Below are positions 44,397-54,900 of a DNA stretch of 64,000 nt, one piece after another. Numbering within the stretch: the first letter of the stretch is position 1; every line of letters begins with the position of its first letter. The translations under genes were made by a program, and so were the position numbers. Where the stretch lies: contig NZ_CAJURR010000007.1 of assembly GCF_910589175.1 (NCBI RefSeq), positions 1 to 64,000 of the forward strand, in the 5' to 3' direction. Source of the stretch: an uncultured Lactobacillus sp. (GTDB lineage: Bacteria; Bacillota; Bacilli; Lactobacillales; Lactobacillaceae). The notes below the pieces were generated by a model that was not told the origin of the DNA, ran no database searches, and saw only the letters and a program-made list of their open reading frames with translations.

Positions 44397-44559
44397 TAAT
44401 TTTTAACTCCTCTGAAAATCAGCTTACCTTTTCATAATACAAAATCACTTAGTTAAGCACATTAAATTCATTATTAAAAAATTTTTATTTTTTAGCAAGC
44501 GAAATAATGTTCTATAATGGTGATTAATAAAAATTATCTGGCAGAAAGAAGGAAAAAAT

Positions 44560-46368
44560 ATGGCTCTTCCAACAAGAAATGAAGTATCTGATGATCTCAA
44601 GTGGGATCTTAGTCGTGTTTTTAAAGACGATCAAGAATGGGAACAAGAATATAATCAGGTTGAAACCGAAATTAAAAACTTAGGTAGATTTAAAGGAAAT
44701 CTTGCTCAATCTGGCAAGGACTTATATGAAGGTATTACAGAAATTTTATCTGTAAATCGTCGTTTAGAAAAAGTGTATGTTTATGCTACTATGTCAAGCG
44801 ACGTTGATACTAGCAATACTCATTACTTGGGCTTTGTTGCTAAAGCTCAAAGCTTAGCTAACCAAATGAGTGCTGCTATCTCCTTTGTCGATCCTGAAAT
44901 TTTATCTATCCCAGAAGAGACACTTGCTAAATTTATGCAAGATGAACCACGTTTAAAAGAATATCAACACCGACTTGAACAAATTACTCAGAAACGTCCT
45001 CATACTTTACCAGCAAGTGAAGAAAAAATTATTGCCGCTGCTGGAGATGCAATGGGAACTTCAGCTAATACTTTCAATGTTTTAACTAATTCTGATATGG
45101 ACTATGGCTATGTTCAAGATGAAGACGGAGAGATGGTCCAATTATCTGATGGCCTATATTCACTTCTAATTCAGTCACAAGATAGAAATGTTCGCAAAAA
45201 TGCATTTGATGTTATGTATGCAAGCTACGGCCAGTTTGAAAATAGTCTCGCTTCAACTTTATCAGGTGAAGTAAAAGCCCACAATTTTAATGCTCAAGTA
45301 CATAAATACAATTCAGCTCGAGAAGCTGCTTTAAGTGAAAATGGCGTACCAACAGCTGTTTACGATACATTGATTAAAGAGGTAAATAGTCATCTCAATT
45401 TACTTCATCGCTATGTTGGTTTAAGAAAAAAGATTTTAGGTCTTTCTGACCTACAAATGTATGATATGTATGTTCCATTAACAGGTGAGCCAAGTCTTTC
45501 TTATAACTTTGAAGAATCAAAAAATGAGGCTAGACGAGCCTTAGCGCCATTAGGAAAAGATTACCTTGAACATGTTGACCACATCTTTAATAATCGTGTA
45601 ATTGATGTAGTTGAAAGCAAAAATAAGGTGACCGGTGCCTATTCGGGTGGTTCTTATGATACTGATCCATATGAATTATTAAATTGGGAGGATAATCTTG
45701 ATTCTCTCTATACTCTAGTTCACGAAACTGGACACTCAGTGCATTCTTGGTATACAAGAAATACTCAGCCATATGTATATGGAGACTACCCAATTTTTGT
45801 TGCTGAAATTGCATCAACAACCAATGAAAATATTTTAACTGAATACTTCTTAGATAAGATTACTGATCCTAAAACACGCGCATTTGTTTTGAATCACTAT
45901 CTTGATTCATTTAAGGGTACACTCTTCCGTCAAACACAATTTGCAGAATTTGAGCAGTTTATTCATGAAGCCGACGCAAATGGTCAACCATTAACTGCCG
46001 ATGTCCTTGATGAATTTTATGGTAATTTAAACCAAAGATATTATGGTGATAGTGTAGAACCAGGCGGAGATATTGCTAAAGAATGGGCACGGATTCCTCA
46101 CTTCTATTACAACTTCTATGTTTACCAATATGCAACAGGTTTTGCTGCTGCTACAGCCCTTGCAAATAATGTTGTTCATGGTACTGACGAAGAACGTACA
46201 GCTTATATTAATTTCTTAAAAGCTGGCTCTTCAGATTATCCAACAGAAATAATGAAACATGCTGGTGTCGATATGACAAAGGCGGATTACTTAAGAGACG
46301 CATTTAATACTTTTGAAAAACGACTTAATGAGTTTGAAAAAATCGTTAATGAATTAAAAACAGTTTAG
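44560..46368 (+). CDS. pepF: Oligoendopeptidase F
   Basis: A 602-residue M3-family metallopeptidase. The zinc site HETGH starts at His388 (LVHETGHSVHSWYT). The flanking family motifs GGSYDTDPYELLNW and VAEIASTTNE are present, and the third ligand Glu lies in the latter. It hydrolyses peptides of about 7-17 residues inside the cell and supports amino-acid supply in lactic acid bacteria. GAAAGAAGG stands before the ATG. It is monocistronic. Confidence 0.95.
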   Translation: MALPTRNEVSDDLKWDLSRVFKDDQEWEQEYNQVETEIKNLGRFKGNLAQSGKDLYEGITEILSVNRRLEKVYVYATMSSDVDTSNTHYLGFVAKAQSLANQMSAAISFVDPEILSIPEETLAKFMQDEPRLKEYQHRLEQITQKRPHTLPASEEKIIAAAGDAMGTSANTFNVLTNSDMDYGYVQDEDGEMVQLSDGLYSLLIQSQDRNVRKNAFDVMYASYGQFENSLASTLSGEVKAHNFNAQVHKYNSAREAALSENGVPTAVYDTLIKEVNSHLNLLHRYVGLRKKILGLSDLQMYDMYVPLTGEPSLSYNFEESKNEARRALAPLGKDYLEHVDHIFNNRVIDVVESKNKVTGAYSGGSYDTDPYELLNWEDNLDSLYTLVHETGHSVHSWYTRNTQPYVYGDYPIFVAEIASTTNENILTEYFLDKITDPKTRAFVLNHYLDSFKGTLFRQTQFAEFEQFIHEADANGQPLTADVLDEFYGNLNQRYYGDSVEPGGDIAKEWARIPHFYYNFYVYQYATGFAAATALANNVVHGTDEERTAYINFLKAGSSDYPTEIMKHAGVDMTKADYLRDAFNTFEKRLNEFEKIVNELKTV

Positions 46369-46393
46369 TAAAAACACAAATATATTTGTAAAC

Positions 46394-46433
46394 AAAAAGT
46401 TCTTGATCTAATTTCTGAGATCAAGAACTTTTT
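46394..46433 (+). terminator. Bidirectional terminator
   Basis: AAAAAGTTCTTGATCT pairs with AGATCAAGAACTTTTT between pepF and the lactate permease. Confidence 0.92.
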
Positions 46434-46436
46434 AAT

Positions 46437-47948
46437 TTATACTAATTTAGTAATCAAACCAACTAAGTATAGAAATACACAGGTAATTAACAAGTATATA
46501 CTGCCCCACTTAGTCGTTTCTTTTAGAATTTTTCCTTCTAAACCTTCTTTATTAATTGCACCAGTAGCTACTGCAATATTCTGTGGTGATAACATCCCAG
46601 CAGTTGCACCAGTCATATTTGAAGCAACAATCCAATATTTGCTTACTCCTAATGATTGAGCAGCAGAATACTGTAAGTTACCAAATAGAACGTTGGCTGA
46701 CGTTGCAGAGCCGGTTAAGAATGTTCCTAGAGCTCCAATTAATGGTGCAAATAAAGGATAAGCTGGTCCAAGTAAACTTACTAAGGCTACCGCTAATGCT
46801 TTAGTCATTCCTGCATATACCATAACTTTAGCTAAACCCACAATTGCACAAACTGTAATTGTTGTCATCCCAATTGTTTTCAACACATTAAGCAAGATTT
46901 TGAACATTTGGCTTAAGCTTAAGCCTTGAATCTTTCCTCCAATTATCCCTGCTAGTAAAATTAATGTTCCTGGAGAAGAAAGCCAATTAATTGGTAAATC
47001 ATTAGGATTCTTTCCTAAATAAACATGTAAATGGGTAGTTACACGAGTTAAAAAGTTATTCACAGGTGGACAAAGAGAGGAAGCCAGGAGAACGAAAATA
47101 AAGACCAAAATAAATGGTGAACAAGCCTTGATAATCTCGCTGACACTTTCATTTTCTACTTCCTCTACTGAACCAGTTTTTCTCTTAGTCAGCCAGACAG
47201 TAACTAAAATTGAAAACAATGATCCGACTAAGGCTGGAAGTTCTGCTCCAGTAAACTTAGCAATAATAACTTGCGGAATTGCCATTCCAACCCCTGACAT
47301 TAAAGTAATAAAAACAATACCTTTAAGGGCCTTAATACTTTTGCCAGTAAGAATAACTAAAATAAAAGGTACTAAAATAACTAAAATGACCAATTGCAAG
47401 GTTACAATAAATCCTAATTGCACATCATTAAGATTAGTTACTTCGGCTAATGTCAAAACTGGCAAGCCAATTGCACCGAATGCAGTTGCCGTACTGTTAG
47501 CAACTAAACAAATTACTGAAGCTTGGATCGGCTCTAAACCTAAGGAAATTAAAATTCCTGCACAAATTGCTACAGCAGTCCCAAAACCAGCAATAGATTC
47601 CAGAAAGCCACCAAAACCCCAAGCAATTATTAATACTAAAATTCTTTTATCGGTTGTAATTGATGATAATAATTTTTCAATTGTCCCCATACTACCTGAA
47701 TCAGTTGTAATCTGATATACAAAAAGCGCAGCCAGAATTACATACATGATCGGCCAAATTCCCATTATAATACCTTCTAAGGCTCCAGAAAGAGTATTAA
47801 TTATGGGTTGTTTAAACATTAAAACAGCATCAGCAATTGTAATAATTAAACCAATCGTACATGCCCTTGAAGCCGGCATACCAATAATTCCAAGAGAAAT
47901 TATCAACCAGATGATTGGCACTAATGCCCATAAAAAATTTATCCACAT
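46437..47948 (-). CDS. lctP: L-lactate permease (LctP family)
   Basis: A 503-residue transporter with about 13 membrane helices and the LctP signature (ILVLIIAWGFGGFLESIAGFGTAVAI, GSATSANVLFGNLQ). It moves lactate or glycolate with protons. I prefer ATG 47948, because GAGG lies six bases before it. The ATG at 47960 would place that site inside the gene. In a lactate producer it may serve lactate efflux or uptake. Confidence 0.9.
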   Translation of the reverse strand: MWINFLWALVPIIWLIISLGIIGMPASRACTIGLIITIADAVLMFKQPIINTLSGALEGIIMGIWPIMYVILAALFVYQITTDSGSMGTIEKLLSSITTDKRILVLIIAWGFGGFLESIAGFGTAVAICAGILISLGLEPIQASVICLVANSTATAFGAIGLPVLTLAEVTNLNDVQLGFIVTLQLVILVILVPFILVILTGKSIKALKGIVFITLMSGVGMAIPQVIIAKFTGAELPALVGSLFSILVTVWLTKRKTGSVEEVENESVSEIIKACSPFILVFIFVLLASSLCPPVNNFLTRVTTHLHVYLGKNPNDLPINWLSSPGTLILLAGIIGGKIQGLSLSQMFKILLNVLKTIGMTTITVCAIVGLAKVMVYAGMTKALAVALVSLLGPAYPLFAPLIGALGTFLTGSATSANVLFGNLQYSAAQSLGVSKYWIVASNMTGATAGMLSPQNIAVATGAINKEGLEGKILKETTKWGSIYLLITCVFLYLVGLITKLV

Positions 47949-48018
47949 AGTTTTCCTCATCTAAAAAAGTAATACTATTTAATTTTATCCTTTTTCCACA
48001 TATTAAGGAAATTTAAAA

Positions 48019-48056
48019 ACAAAAAACCTACAAGAGCAAGAAGGCCCTTGTAGGTT
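48019..48056 (-). terminator. Terminator of the metal ABC operon
   Basis: AACCTACAAG pairs with CTTGTAGGTT, followed by a T-run on the minus strand, just past the permease stop. Confidence 0.85.
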
Positions 48057-48069
48057 CTAAATAACAGTT

Positions 48070-48861
48070 TTATTTCTTAAAAGCATGAACGCCATAAACA
48101 AATAAATAAATTCCAACTTCAATGATCGAAATAAAGAAAGTAACTGGTAGATTAGTTACGTATCCTAAAACTAAACCTACCCAAACTCCAAACAAGGCGA
48201 TCCCAACTGACCAACATAACATAGCAGGAATTGTCTTACCTAAGTAGCGAGCACTTGAAGATGGCAAAGTTAATAAAATAAAGACTAATAATGATCCGAC
48301 AACTTGTGCACCAATTGAAACAGCTAAAGCCAAAGCAATTAAAAATACTACTGAAACTAATCCTGTATTAATATGATGGCTAACTGCCCCTACATGATCA
48401 AATGAATCATAGTTTAACTGTCTTAAAACTAAGAAAATTATTGCTAAAACAAAAAGAGAAAGAATAACTAGTTGAATAACGCCCTCTTTATCAACTCCAA
48501 TAATTGAACCAAACAAGATGTTAGTCGCATATCGACTATTACCACCAGCAATAGCTAAAAATAGCACACCTAAACCAATAAACAAGGCTGAAATCGCACT
48601 AATTGCGGATTCCTTCTGATCACTTCTCATGGATAATTCACCAACACTGATTGAGCCAAGCAAAGTAAAAAGAACCATGCCCCAGAGTGGAACCCAACCA
48701 ATCCAAACCGCAAAAGCAGCTCCGGCAAAACCAATTTCTGATAGAGTGTGAGCTAAGAATGAAAAACTTCTTGCTACAACATATACACCCACTATTCCAC
48801 AGGTAATAGCAATAAAAGTACTGGCTAGAAATGCATAGCGCATAAAATCATATGCAAACAT
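48070..48861 (-). CDS. Metal ABC transporter permease (ZnuB/MntB type)
   Basis: A 263-residue membrane protein with about eight helices of the ABC-3 family (GIVGVYVVARSFSFLAHTLSEIGFAGAA at the start, SIGAQVVGSLLVFILLTLPSSSARY later). It imports Zn2+ or Mn2+ with the neighbouring ATPase and lipoprotein. It shares one base with the ATPase stop, so it is translationally coupled. It is the last gene before the operon terminator. Confidence 0.9.
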   Translation of the reverse strand: MFAYDFMRYAFLASTFIAITCGIVGVYVVARSFSFLAHTLSEIGFAGAAFAVWIGWVPLWGMVLFTLLGSISVGELSMRSDQKESAISAISALFIGLGVLFLAIAGGNSRYATNILFGSIIGVDKEGVIQLVILSLFVLAIIFLVLRQLNYDSFDHVGAVSHHINTGLVSVVFLIALALAVSIGAQVVGSLLVFILLTLPSSSARYLGKTIPAMLCWSVGIALFGVWVGLVLGYVTNLPVTFFISIIEVGIYLFVYGVHAFKK

Positions 48862-49520
48862 TATTCTTCACCCACCTCCTCAGTTAAGTCCTTAATTTTA
48901 CCAGCAACTAGGCCTTTATCTTTAAATAAAATATAATCTTTCATGTATTTCTTAGCTAGAGGAATGTCATGAGTTGTAAACAAAACAGTCATTGCATGTT
49001 TTTCATTTAAGTGCTTAATCAATGACATTAACTCTTCCTTAGCAACTGGATCTAAACTAGCTGTTGCCTCGTCCAAAATAATAAAGTCTGGCTTATCTAA
49101 TAAAGCTTGAGCCAGATATGCACGCTGCTTTTGTCCTCCGGAAGCTTCGCCCATCCTAGTATTTTGAATATCTAGTAAATGGGTCTCTTTTAAAATTTGA
49201 TTTACTCTTGCCTTTACCCGAGCGTTCTTAAATAAAGGAGTATTAAGTTCTACAAAAGCCCGAATTGAGAGGGGATAATCAGCATCGAGATTTCTAAACT
49301 GCGGTACATAGCCAACCTTTGTATCTGGCGCAAATTTAAATGATCCTGTTGTTGGTTGTAACATTCCCATCAAAATTCTAATCAAGGTTGTTTTTCCTGT
49401 ACCATTTGCACCAAGTAGAGCTGTCATTGACCCCTTAGATAGAGTAAAATTTAAGTCTTTAAAAATTACCTTATCTTCAAATTTCATCCCCAGGTCTTTA
49501 ACTGTTAATATATCAGTCAT
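48861..49520 (-). CDS. Metal ABC transporter ATP-binding protein (ZnuC type)
   Basis: A 219-residue ATPase with GANGTGKTTLIR, Q-loop VGYVPQFRNLD, signature EASGGQKQRAYLAQAL and FIILDEATASLDP, then FTTHDI. These are typical of Zn/Mn importers. It lies between the binding protein and the permease. Confidence 0.92.
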   Translation of the reverse strand: MTDILTVKDLGMKFEDKVIFKDLNFTLSKGSMTALLGANGTGKTTLIRILMGMLQPTTGSFKFAPDTKVGYVPQFRNLDADYPLSIRAFVELNTPLFKNARVKARVNQILKETHLLDIQNTRMGEASGGQKQRAYLAQALLDKPDFIILDEATASLDPVAKEELMSLIKHLNEKHAMTVLFTTHDIPLAKKYMKDYILFKDKGLVAGKIKDLTEEVGEE

Positions 49521-49553
49521 CTCACTGCTCCTCTTCTAATAAACTAATCCTAT

Positions 49554-50453
49554 TTAATTATTTTGAATATCAGCTAGTTTTTGATAATTTTCTTTCATCC
49601 AAGCTAAGTAAGTAGTGTTATTAGGAATAGTTTCCCGAACATTTAAAACTGGAACATTGTTCTTTTTTGCAAGTTTAACAAAAGACTTAACTGTTGAGCT
49701 ACTTGCCTGAGTATTATTAACAAAAAAGGCAATCTTCTTTTCTTTAATAGCATTGTTCATTTCATTAATCGTCTTAGGACTAGGATCTGTACCATTTTCA
49801 ATGGCTTCTTCAAATTTCTTGTCGCCTATTTTATAACCAGCTTCTTGTAAAGCATAGTCAAAGACTGGTTCACTAACAAAAACTGTTTTTTGATCACCCT
49901 TATTAGCTTTAGCTAGCTGTTTAATTTTGTCGATCTTGGCTAAGTATTTTTCACCGTTCTCCTTAAAATAAGTAGCATGCTTCTTATCTAACTTAGATAA
50001 GCGCTTAACCAAATAATCAACGTACTTAGTTGGCATATCTAAATTGTACCAAATATGAGGATTATCGCCGCTCTTTAATCCCATTAAGTCTTCACCAACT
50101 AAGACAGGCTTTTTATCAACAGATTTCGCTAGCTTATTCATCCATGAATCATAACCTAACCCGTTTGCAACGATAATATTTGCCTGAGCTACCTTTTTAG
50201 CATCTGCTGTTGTTGGATCAAAATCGTGTGGATCAACGCTGCTTTTATCGATAATTGCAGTCGCTGTACCATATTTTCCAACAATATTTTTAGCACTATC
50301 TGAATAGACATTAGTTGTTGTAACTATCGAGATTTTACCTGATTGACTAGTAGAGTTCTGCTTATTCGAACATCCTACCACTATAAATGATAAGAGGGTT
50401 ACTAACCCCATAATAGAAATAAATTTTGTAATTTTAGATTTGAAATTTTGCAT
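49554..50453 (-). CDS. Metal-binding lipoprotein (ZnuA/PsaA family)
   Basis: A 299-residue binding protein with a lipobox (FIVVGCSN) for anchoring to the membrane. Metal-ligand motifs include DPHDFDPTTADAKK and NPHIWYNLDMP, each with a His, plus the later FVSEPVFDYAL. The His-rich zinc loop of many ZnuA proteins is missing, so Mn2+ cannot be excluded. AGGAGG precedes ATG 50453, and the inverted-repeat operator lies 31 bases upstream. Confidence 0.92.
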   Translation of the reverse strand: MQNFKSKITKFISIMGLVTLLSFIVVGCSNKQNSTSQSGKISIVTTTNVYSDSAKNIVGKYGTATAIIDKSSVDPHDFDPTTADAKKVAQANIIVANGLGYDSWMNKLAKSVDKKPVLVGEDLMGLKSGDNPHIWYNLDMPTKYVDYLVKRLSKLDKKHATYFKENGEKYLAKIDKIKQLAKANKGDQKTVFVSEPVFDYALQEAGYKIGDKKFEEAIENGTDPSPKTINEMNNAIKEKKIAFFVNNTQASSSTVKSFVKLAKKNNVPVLNVRETIPNNTTYLAWMKENYQKLADIQNN

Positions 50454-50483
50454 ATATATCCTCCTGTGCAAAACAAAAAAGCA

Positions 50484-50525
50484 TTAAGTTAGAAAATTCA
50501 GCATAAGTTCTAACTTAAAGTTAGA
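50484..50525 (-). promoter_or_regulatory. Inverted-repeat operator of the metal ABC operon
   Basis: TTAAGTTAGAA (50484-50494) and TTCTAACTTAA (50508-50518) are perfect 11-bp inverted arms 13 bases apart. A third AAGTTAGA (50518-50525) overlaps the second arm. They lie upstream of the lipoprotein gene and suit a metal repressor. Confidence 0.65.
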
Positions 50526-50569
50526 CTAAGCTACTTTTTTTATTATGTCAACATTTTTCTAGATAGACA

Positions 50570-50603
50570 AATAGCACCAAGACGTCTCAGACTTGATGCT
50601 ATC
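50570..50603 (-). terminator. Possible terminator of the ArsR gene
   Basis: TAGCACCAAG pairs with CTTGATGCTA with one wobble. The T-run on the minus strand is poor (TATTTGTCT). Confidence 0.4.
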
Positions 50604-50752
50604 AATAAGTGTAAATAATAAAAATTTTGCTGAATTTTTAATTTAATGCTTTTCTAAAATTACATCTTTATATAAACATATTTTTATATGTTTGTCAAAG
50701 ATGCTCAGAAAAAAATACAGTCAAAATTGCTGTAATTATTCCAGTCCTTGAA

Positions 50753-51040
50753 CTAAAAATCTTCGTTAACATGCCGTCTCAAGACATCTAGAATCTTAAT
50801 AACGTGCTTGTCCTCTAAGCTATAGTAGCGCTCTTGCTTAACTTGCTCACTCTTAACTAGCTTAGCCTCTTCTAAGATCCTTAAGTGTCTAGAAATAGCT
50901 GGCTGACTAACATCAAACTGTTTTACCAAGTTATTTACACTACTTTTTTGATTGTCATTTAAGTAATAAAGAATTTGAATTCGAATGGGATGATTTAAAG
51001 CTCTAGTAACTCGAATAATTTGATCATTCAACTTGTTCAC
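50753..51040 (-). CDS. ArsR/SmtB-family metal-sensing repressor
   Basis: A 95-residue winged-helix protein with the HTH PAISRHLRILEEAKLVKSEQ. Near the C-terminus Asp-x-His (DKH), then His 11 residues later and Glu three further on (HVNE) reproduce the spacing of the alpha-5 zinc site of CzrA/SmtB, with Glu at the last place. It probably senses Zn2+ and may bind the nearby inverted repeat. The start is GTG 51040. TTG 51034, preceded by AGGTGA, is an alternative. It lies 20 bp behind the HAD gene. Confidence 0.87.
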   Translation of the reverse strand: MNKLNDQIIRVTRALNHPIRIQILYYLNDNQKSSVNNLVKQFDVSQPAISRHLRILEEAKLVKSEQVKQERYYSLEDKHVIKILDVLRRHVNEDF

Positions 51041-51060
51041 CTATCTCAACTTACATTTAA

Positions 51061-51846
51061 TTATGAGAGTAACTCAAGAATTTTCTTTTGCACACTTGAT
51101 TCTTCACTAGATCCAATAATTTGATTAGCAGCTTTCTTTGCATCTGGAAGAGCAGTCGCCGTAGCAAAGCTGGTACCTGCAAACTTAAGCATACCAACAT
51201 CATTACCACTATCACCAAATGTTACCATTTCACTAGATTTAATCTTAAGTTTTTTACCTAAATATTTTAAACCTACAGCTTTATTCATTCCTTTAGTCTG
51301 CATATCAATAGCAGTACTTGCACCTGAAACAAAACCAATCTGTGGATAGTCTTCTCTAAGTTTATCTAAGACCTTAGGCATCTCATCTTCTGGAACACGA
51401 AGACTCACTTTAAAAATACGATCATCGATATCGTTAAAGCTATCAACAACTTGAATTTTCTTAACGTACTTTTTTAAATCTTCCGCAAATTCTTTTCCAC
51501 TGCTTTTTTCAACATATGCACTAGTTACACCAGCAACAATAGCCTTATATGGTAATTTTTCCACAATTTCAAGCATGGTTTGATAATCTTCGTCAGATAA
51601 ATCAGATATTTGAAGAATTTCATTTCCATGAGCTACTAAGGCACCATTTTCAGCCACAAAGTACATATGCTTATTAGCTTTTGGAAAACGATCGAGGATA
51701 TTTTCATACTGATTACCACTGGCAATAACAAATTTAATATCACGATCCTGCATAATTTGAAATTCTTTTTCAAAGAGTTCCTTATCATAAGTCTTATCTT
51801 CTCTTAACCAAGTACCATCCATATCAGTTGCAATAAGCTTAATCAT
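51061..51846 (-). CDS. Cof-type HAD-family phosphatase
   Basis: A 261-residue HAD hydrolase with the motif DMDGT at residues 8-12 and the late motif GDSGNDVGMLKFAG. A C2B cap lies between them, as in the Cof/YidA group that dephosphorylates sugar phosphates and similar metabolites. The ATG at 51846 is used, because a longer frame adds only four residues. It forms a short unit with the downstream metal sensor. Confidence 0.92.
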   Translation of the reverse strand: MIKLIATDMDGTWLREDKTYDKELFEKEFQIMQDRDIKFVIASGNQYENILDRFPKANKHMYFVAENGALVAHGNEILQISDLSDEDYQTMLEIVEKLPYKAIVAGVTSAYVEKSSGKEFAEDLKKYVKKIQVVDSFNDIDDRIFKVSLRVPEDEMPKVLDKLREDYPQIGFVSGASTAIDMQTKGMNKAVGLKYLGKKLKIKSSEMVTFGDSGNDVGMLKFAGTSFATATALPDAKKAANQIIGSSEESSVQKKILELLS

Positions 51847-51891
51847 TTTCAGTCTCACTTTCCACTTTTACTATCCACCCTACACTATACT

Positions 51892-51920
51892 AAAAAACGC
51901 CACCCGGAGGTAGCGTTTTT
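51892..51920 (-). terminator. Terminator of the MucBP adhesin gene
   Basis: AAAAAACGCCACC pairs with GGTAGCGTTTTT. It stands behind the adhesin stop on the minus strand. Confidence 0.8.
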
Positions 51921-51945
51921 CATAAAACTATTTTATTCAACTAGT

Positions 51946-54900
51946 TTAATCCTTCTTGCGTTTTCTCGTGCCTGCTAAGCCTAAAATTGACGCAATGGTT
52001 GCTAAACCTAGTCCAATAATTCCTGCATTAGAATGTTTATGACCCGTTTGAGGCAATGAGACATTCTCAGTTGTAGCTGCTTCTACTTTACCAGGTTCTT
52101 TGTTTTCTACAGTTTCTACTTGATTAATAGTAGTATCAGTAGAAAGTTGTTCTGGAAGAATAGGAGCATCATTCGTTGATTCTGTTGGAGTTTCAACTTG
52201 AGCTGGAACCTCTGGTTCTTCTGGTTCTTCTGGTTCTTCTGGATCTTCTGGGTCCTTTGGCTCTTCTGGATCCACTGGATCCTTTGGCTCTTCTGGATCC
52301 ACTGGGTCCTTTGGCTCTTCTGGATCCACTGGGTCCTTTGGCTCTTCTGGATCTACTGGGTCTTTTGGTTCTTCTGGATCCACTGGATCCTTCGGTTCTT
52401 CTCGATCCACTGGATCAACAATATCCTTATTGTAAACTACAGTTTCAATAATATCGTCAGTATTACTATCTATCTTTTCAAGACTGCCAATTTCTTTCCT
52501 ATCTGGAGTGTAGCCGGCAATATCTGGAGAAATGACTTGTATAAACGTAGTTCCATCAAGTGCTGTCCATTTAATTCCATCGGAAATCTTTCGGCCATCT
52601 TCATCTAAGATAATAACTTCGCCAGTTACTTTATCAATAATGGCTGTACCACGGAATCTTAACTTTTGAACTACGTCATCTTTTGCTTTAGTCCCATCTG
52701 CATAAACATATTTAATTGTACGGGTAATCGTTTTATCTAAAGCTATTGAATCAAATGGATATTTTGGTCCATCTGGATTGTCTGGATTAATTGGATCTTC
52801 TTCAGTGAATTTATCATCAGGAGTAACTGTAACTGTTCCATGCTTGAACGTTACATAGAAAGTCTTTGTATCTTCACCAAATTCTCCACCAATATAACCA
52901 TCTTTGATTAATTCATAGCCTAAGCTTTCATAGTATTTGATCTTATCTGCTGTGCTGTAGTTAATTGTTTCGTTGTATTTACCATCAACTACTGCAGTTT
53001 CTAATTGTTTACCTGTACTCTCATCAACGTAGATAATTTCAGCCTTAGCTGCATTAGCTGTGTAGACAACCGTTGTTTCTAGGTTCTTACTATCTTGGTT
53101 GATTCCCTCAATTGCATTAACTACTCCCTTATCCGGAGTGTAGCCTACAATTGTTGGAGAAACTACTTCGATAAATGTTGTACCATCGTTAGCTGTCCAA
53201 GTTAATTTACTTGGAATTGGGTTACCATCTGCGTCAAACTTAACATTACCATTTTCATCGACTTCTACATATTGACCAGTTACCTTATCAATCACACCTG
53301 AACCAACAAAAGTTAAAGTTTGTGTGTGACTTGGTTTAGCTGTTGTTCCATCTGCGTAAACATAGTGGATAGTATTAGTTACATCCTTGTTCAAGTTAGC
53401 AGAATCTGCTGGGTATTTTGGTCCATCTGGATTGTCAGGATTAATTGGTTCATCTGACTTACCAGGGGTTTCTGGATTTACAACTACTGTTCCATGCTTG
53501 AATGTTACATAGAAAGTCTTAGTATCTTCGCCAAATTCTCCACCAACATAGCCATCCTTGACTAAGTCGTAACCTAAGCTTTCGTAGTACTTGATCTTAT
53601 CTGCTGTACTGTAGTTAATTGTTTCGTTGTATTTACCATCAACTACTGCAGTTTCTAGTTGTTTACCCGTAGTTTCATCAACGTAGATAATTTCGGCCTT
53701 AGCTGCATTAGCAGTATAAGTAACCACAATTATCTTGTTTGGAGTATTTTCAGTTACAGTACTACCAGAGACCCAAGTTTTATCTGCTGTATAACCAGCT
53801 AGAGTTGGTGATACTACTTCAACAAATTTCGGATCTGTTACATCTGCTGTCCAAGTAAGTGTCCCTTCAATTGGTTGTTTATTTTCATCAACAATAATCT
53901 TACCATTTTCATCAAGAACTACATATTTTCCAGTTGTTTTATCTATAACACCGTATGCTGTAAATTTGATATTTTGCCTATTACTTTCAGCTGCGGTACT
54001 GCCATTTTCAAAAACATATTGAATCTCTTGAATTACTTCTTTAATGTAATCTTCTGATCCGTAAGCTGGGCTATCGGGATTTGTTGGATCAATAATGATC
54101 AAATCTCTAGTTAAATGAATTGTAAAGATATTCTTAGCTTCATCTGCAGAATAGTAGTAGTCTTTACCAAATTCATAGTCACTACTTACAAGTTTGTATC
54201 CACTTTCTATAAACCGATTAAGGACATTTTCATGGTTTTGTCCCCAGATAATTTGATGATCAACTTTACCATATACGTTATCCCTACCGATAACTAGTCC
54301 AGTTACATCATCAATGTATTGGATGCTAGCCCCTGTTTGATTTGCATAATAAAGAACTTCTTCAGTGATATTATCAGAACTTCCATTTACTATCTTAGCT
54401 TCTACAATTCCTCTATCTGCGCCATATCCTGTAACCTTTGGTGATTCTACTTGAGCAAAAGTATAGTTCCCATCACCGGCTTCAGTTGTCCAAACGATAT
54501 CGCCAATCCAAGCTTTATCAACAAAGTCATATTGGCCCGTTCCAATAAATGTAACTTTTTGAGTAACAGAATTTGCAGCTGCTTGACCTTTATTAGGTCC
54601 ATCTGCATAAACATAAGTAATCACTCGGATTACTTCTTTATTTTGTGTATTTTCAGCGATTTTATGTTTTAAAACAACCCTAAAGTCATTACAGCCAGGA
54701 TTGTACTCTGCATCCCCAAATGTTGTGGCATAAGTTAAAGGATTACTTACTAGGATATAGTTATTATTTTCATAGTCTTTGATGCTATTTAAAACATCCT
54801 CAATTATTTGATAGTTAATTACTTCCCGGTAATTACCAGCAATATTGATAGTTGATCCAAGTTGCTTGCTAGAAGTTTCATCCCAAAAAGTAATTGTACC

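Noticed and set aside
47128..47715. Plus-strand frame of 195 codons opposite the lactate permease
   Set aside because: Antisense shadow of a hydrophobic gene. It has no ribosome binding site and no family match.
52176..52608. Plus-strand frames rich in Leu/Trp across the adhesin repeat
   Set aside because: They are shadows of the 27-bp tandem repeat.
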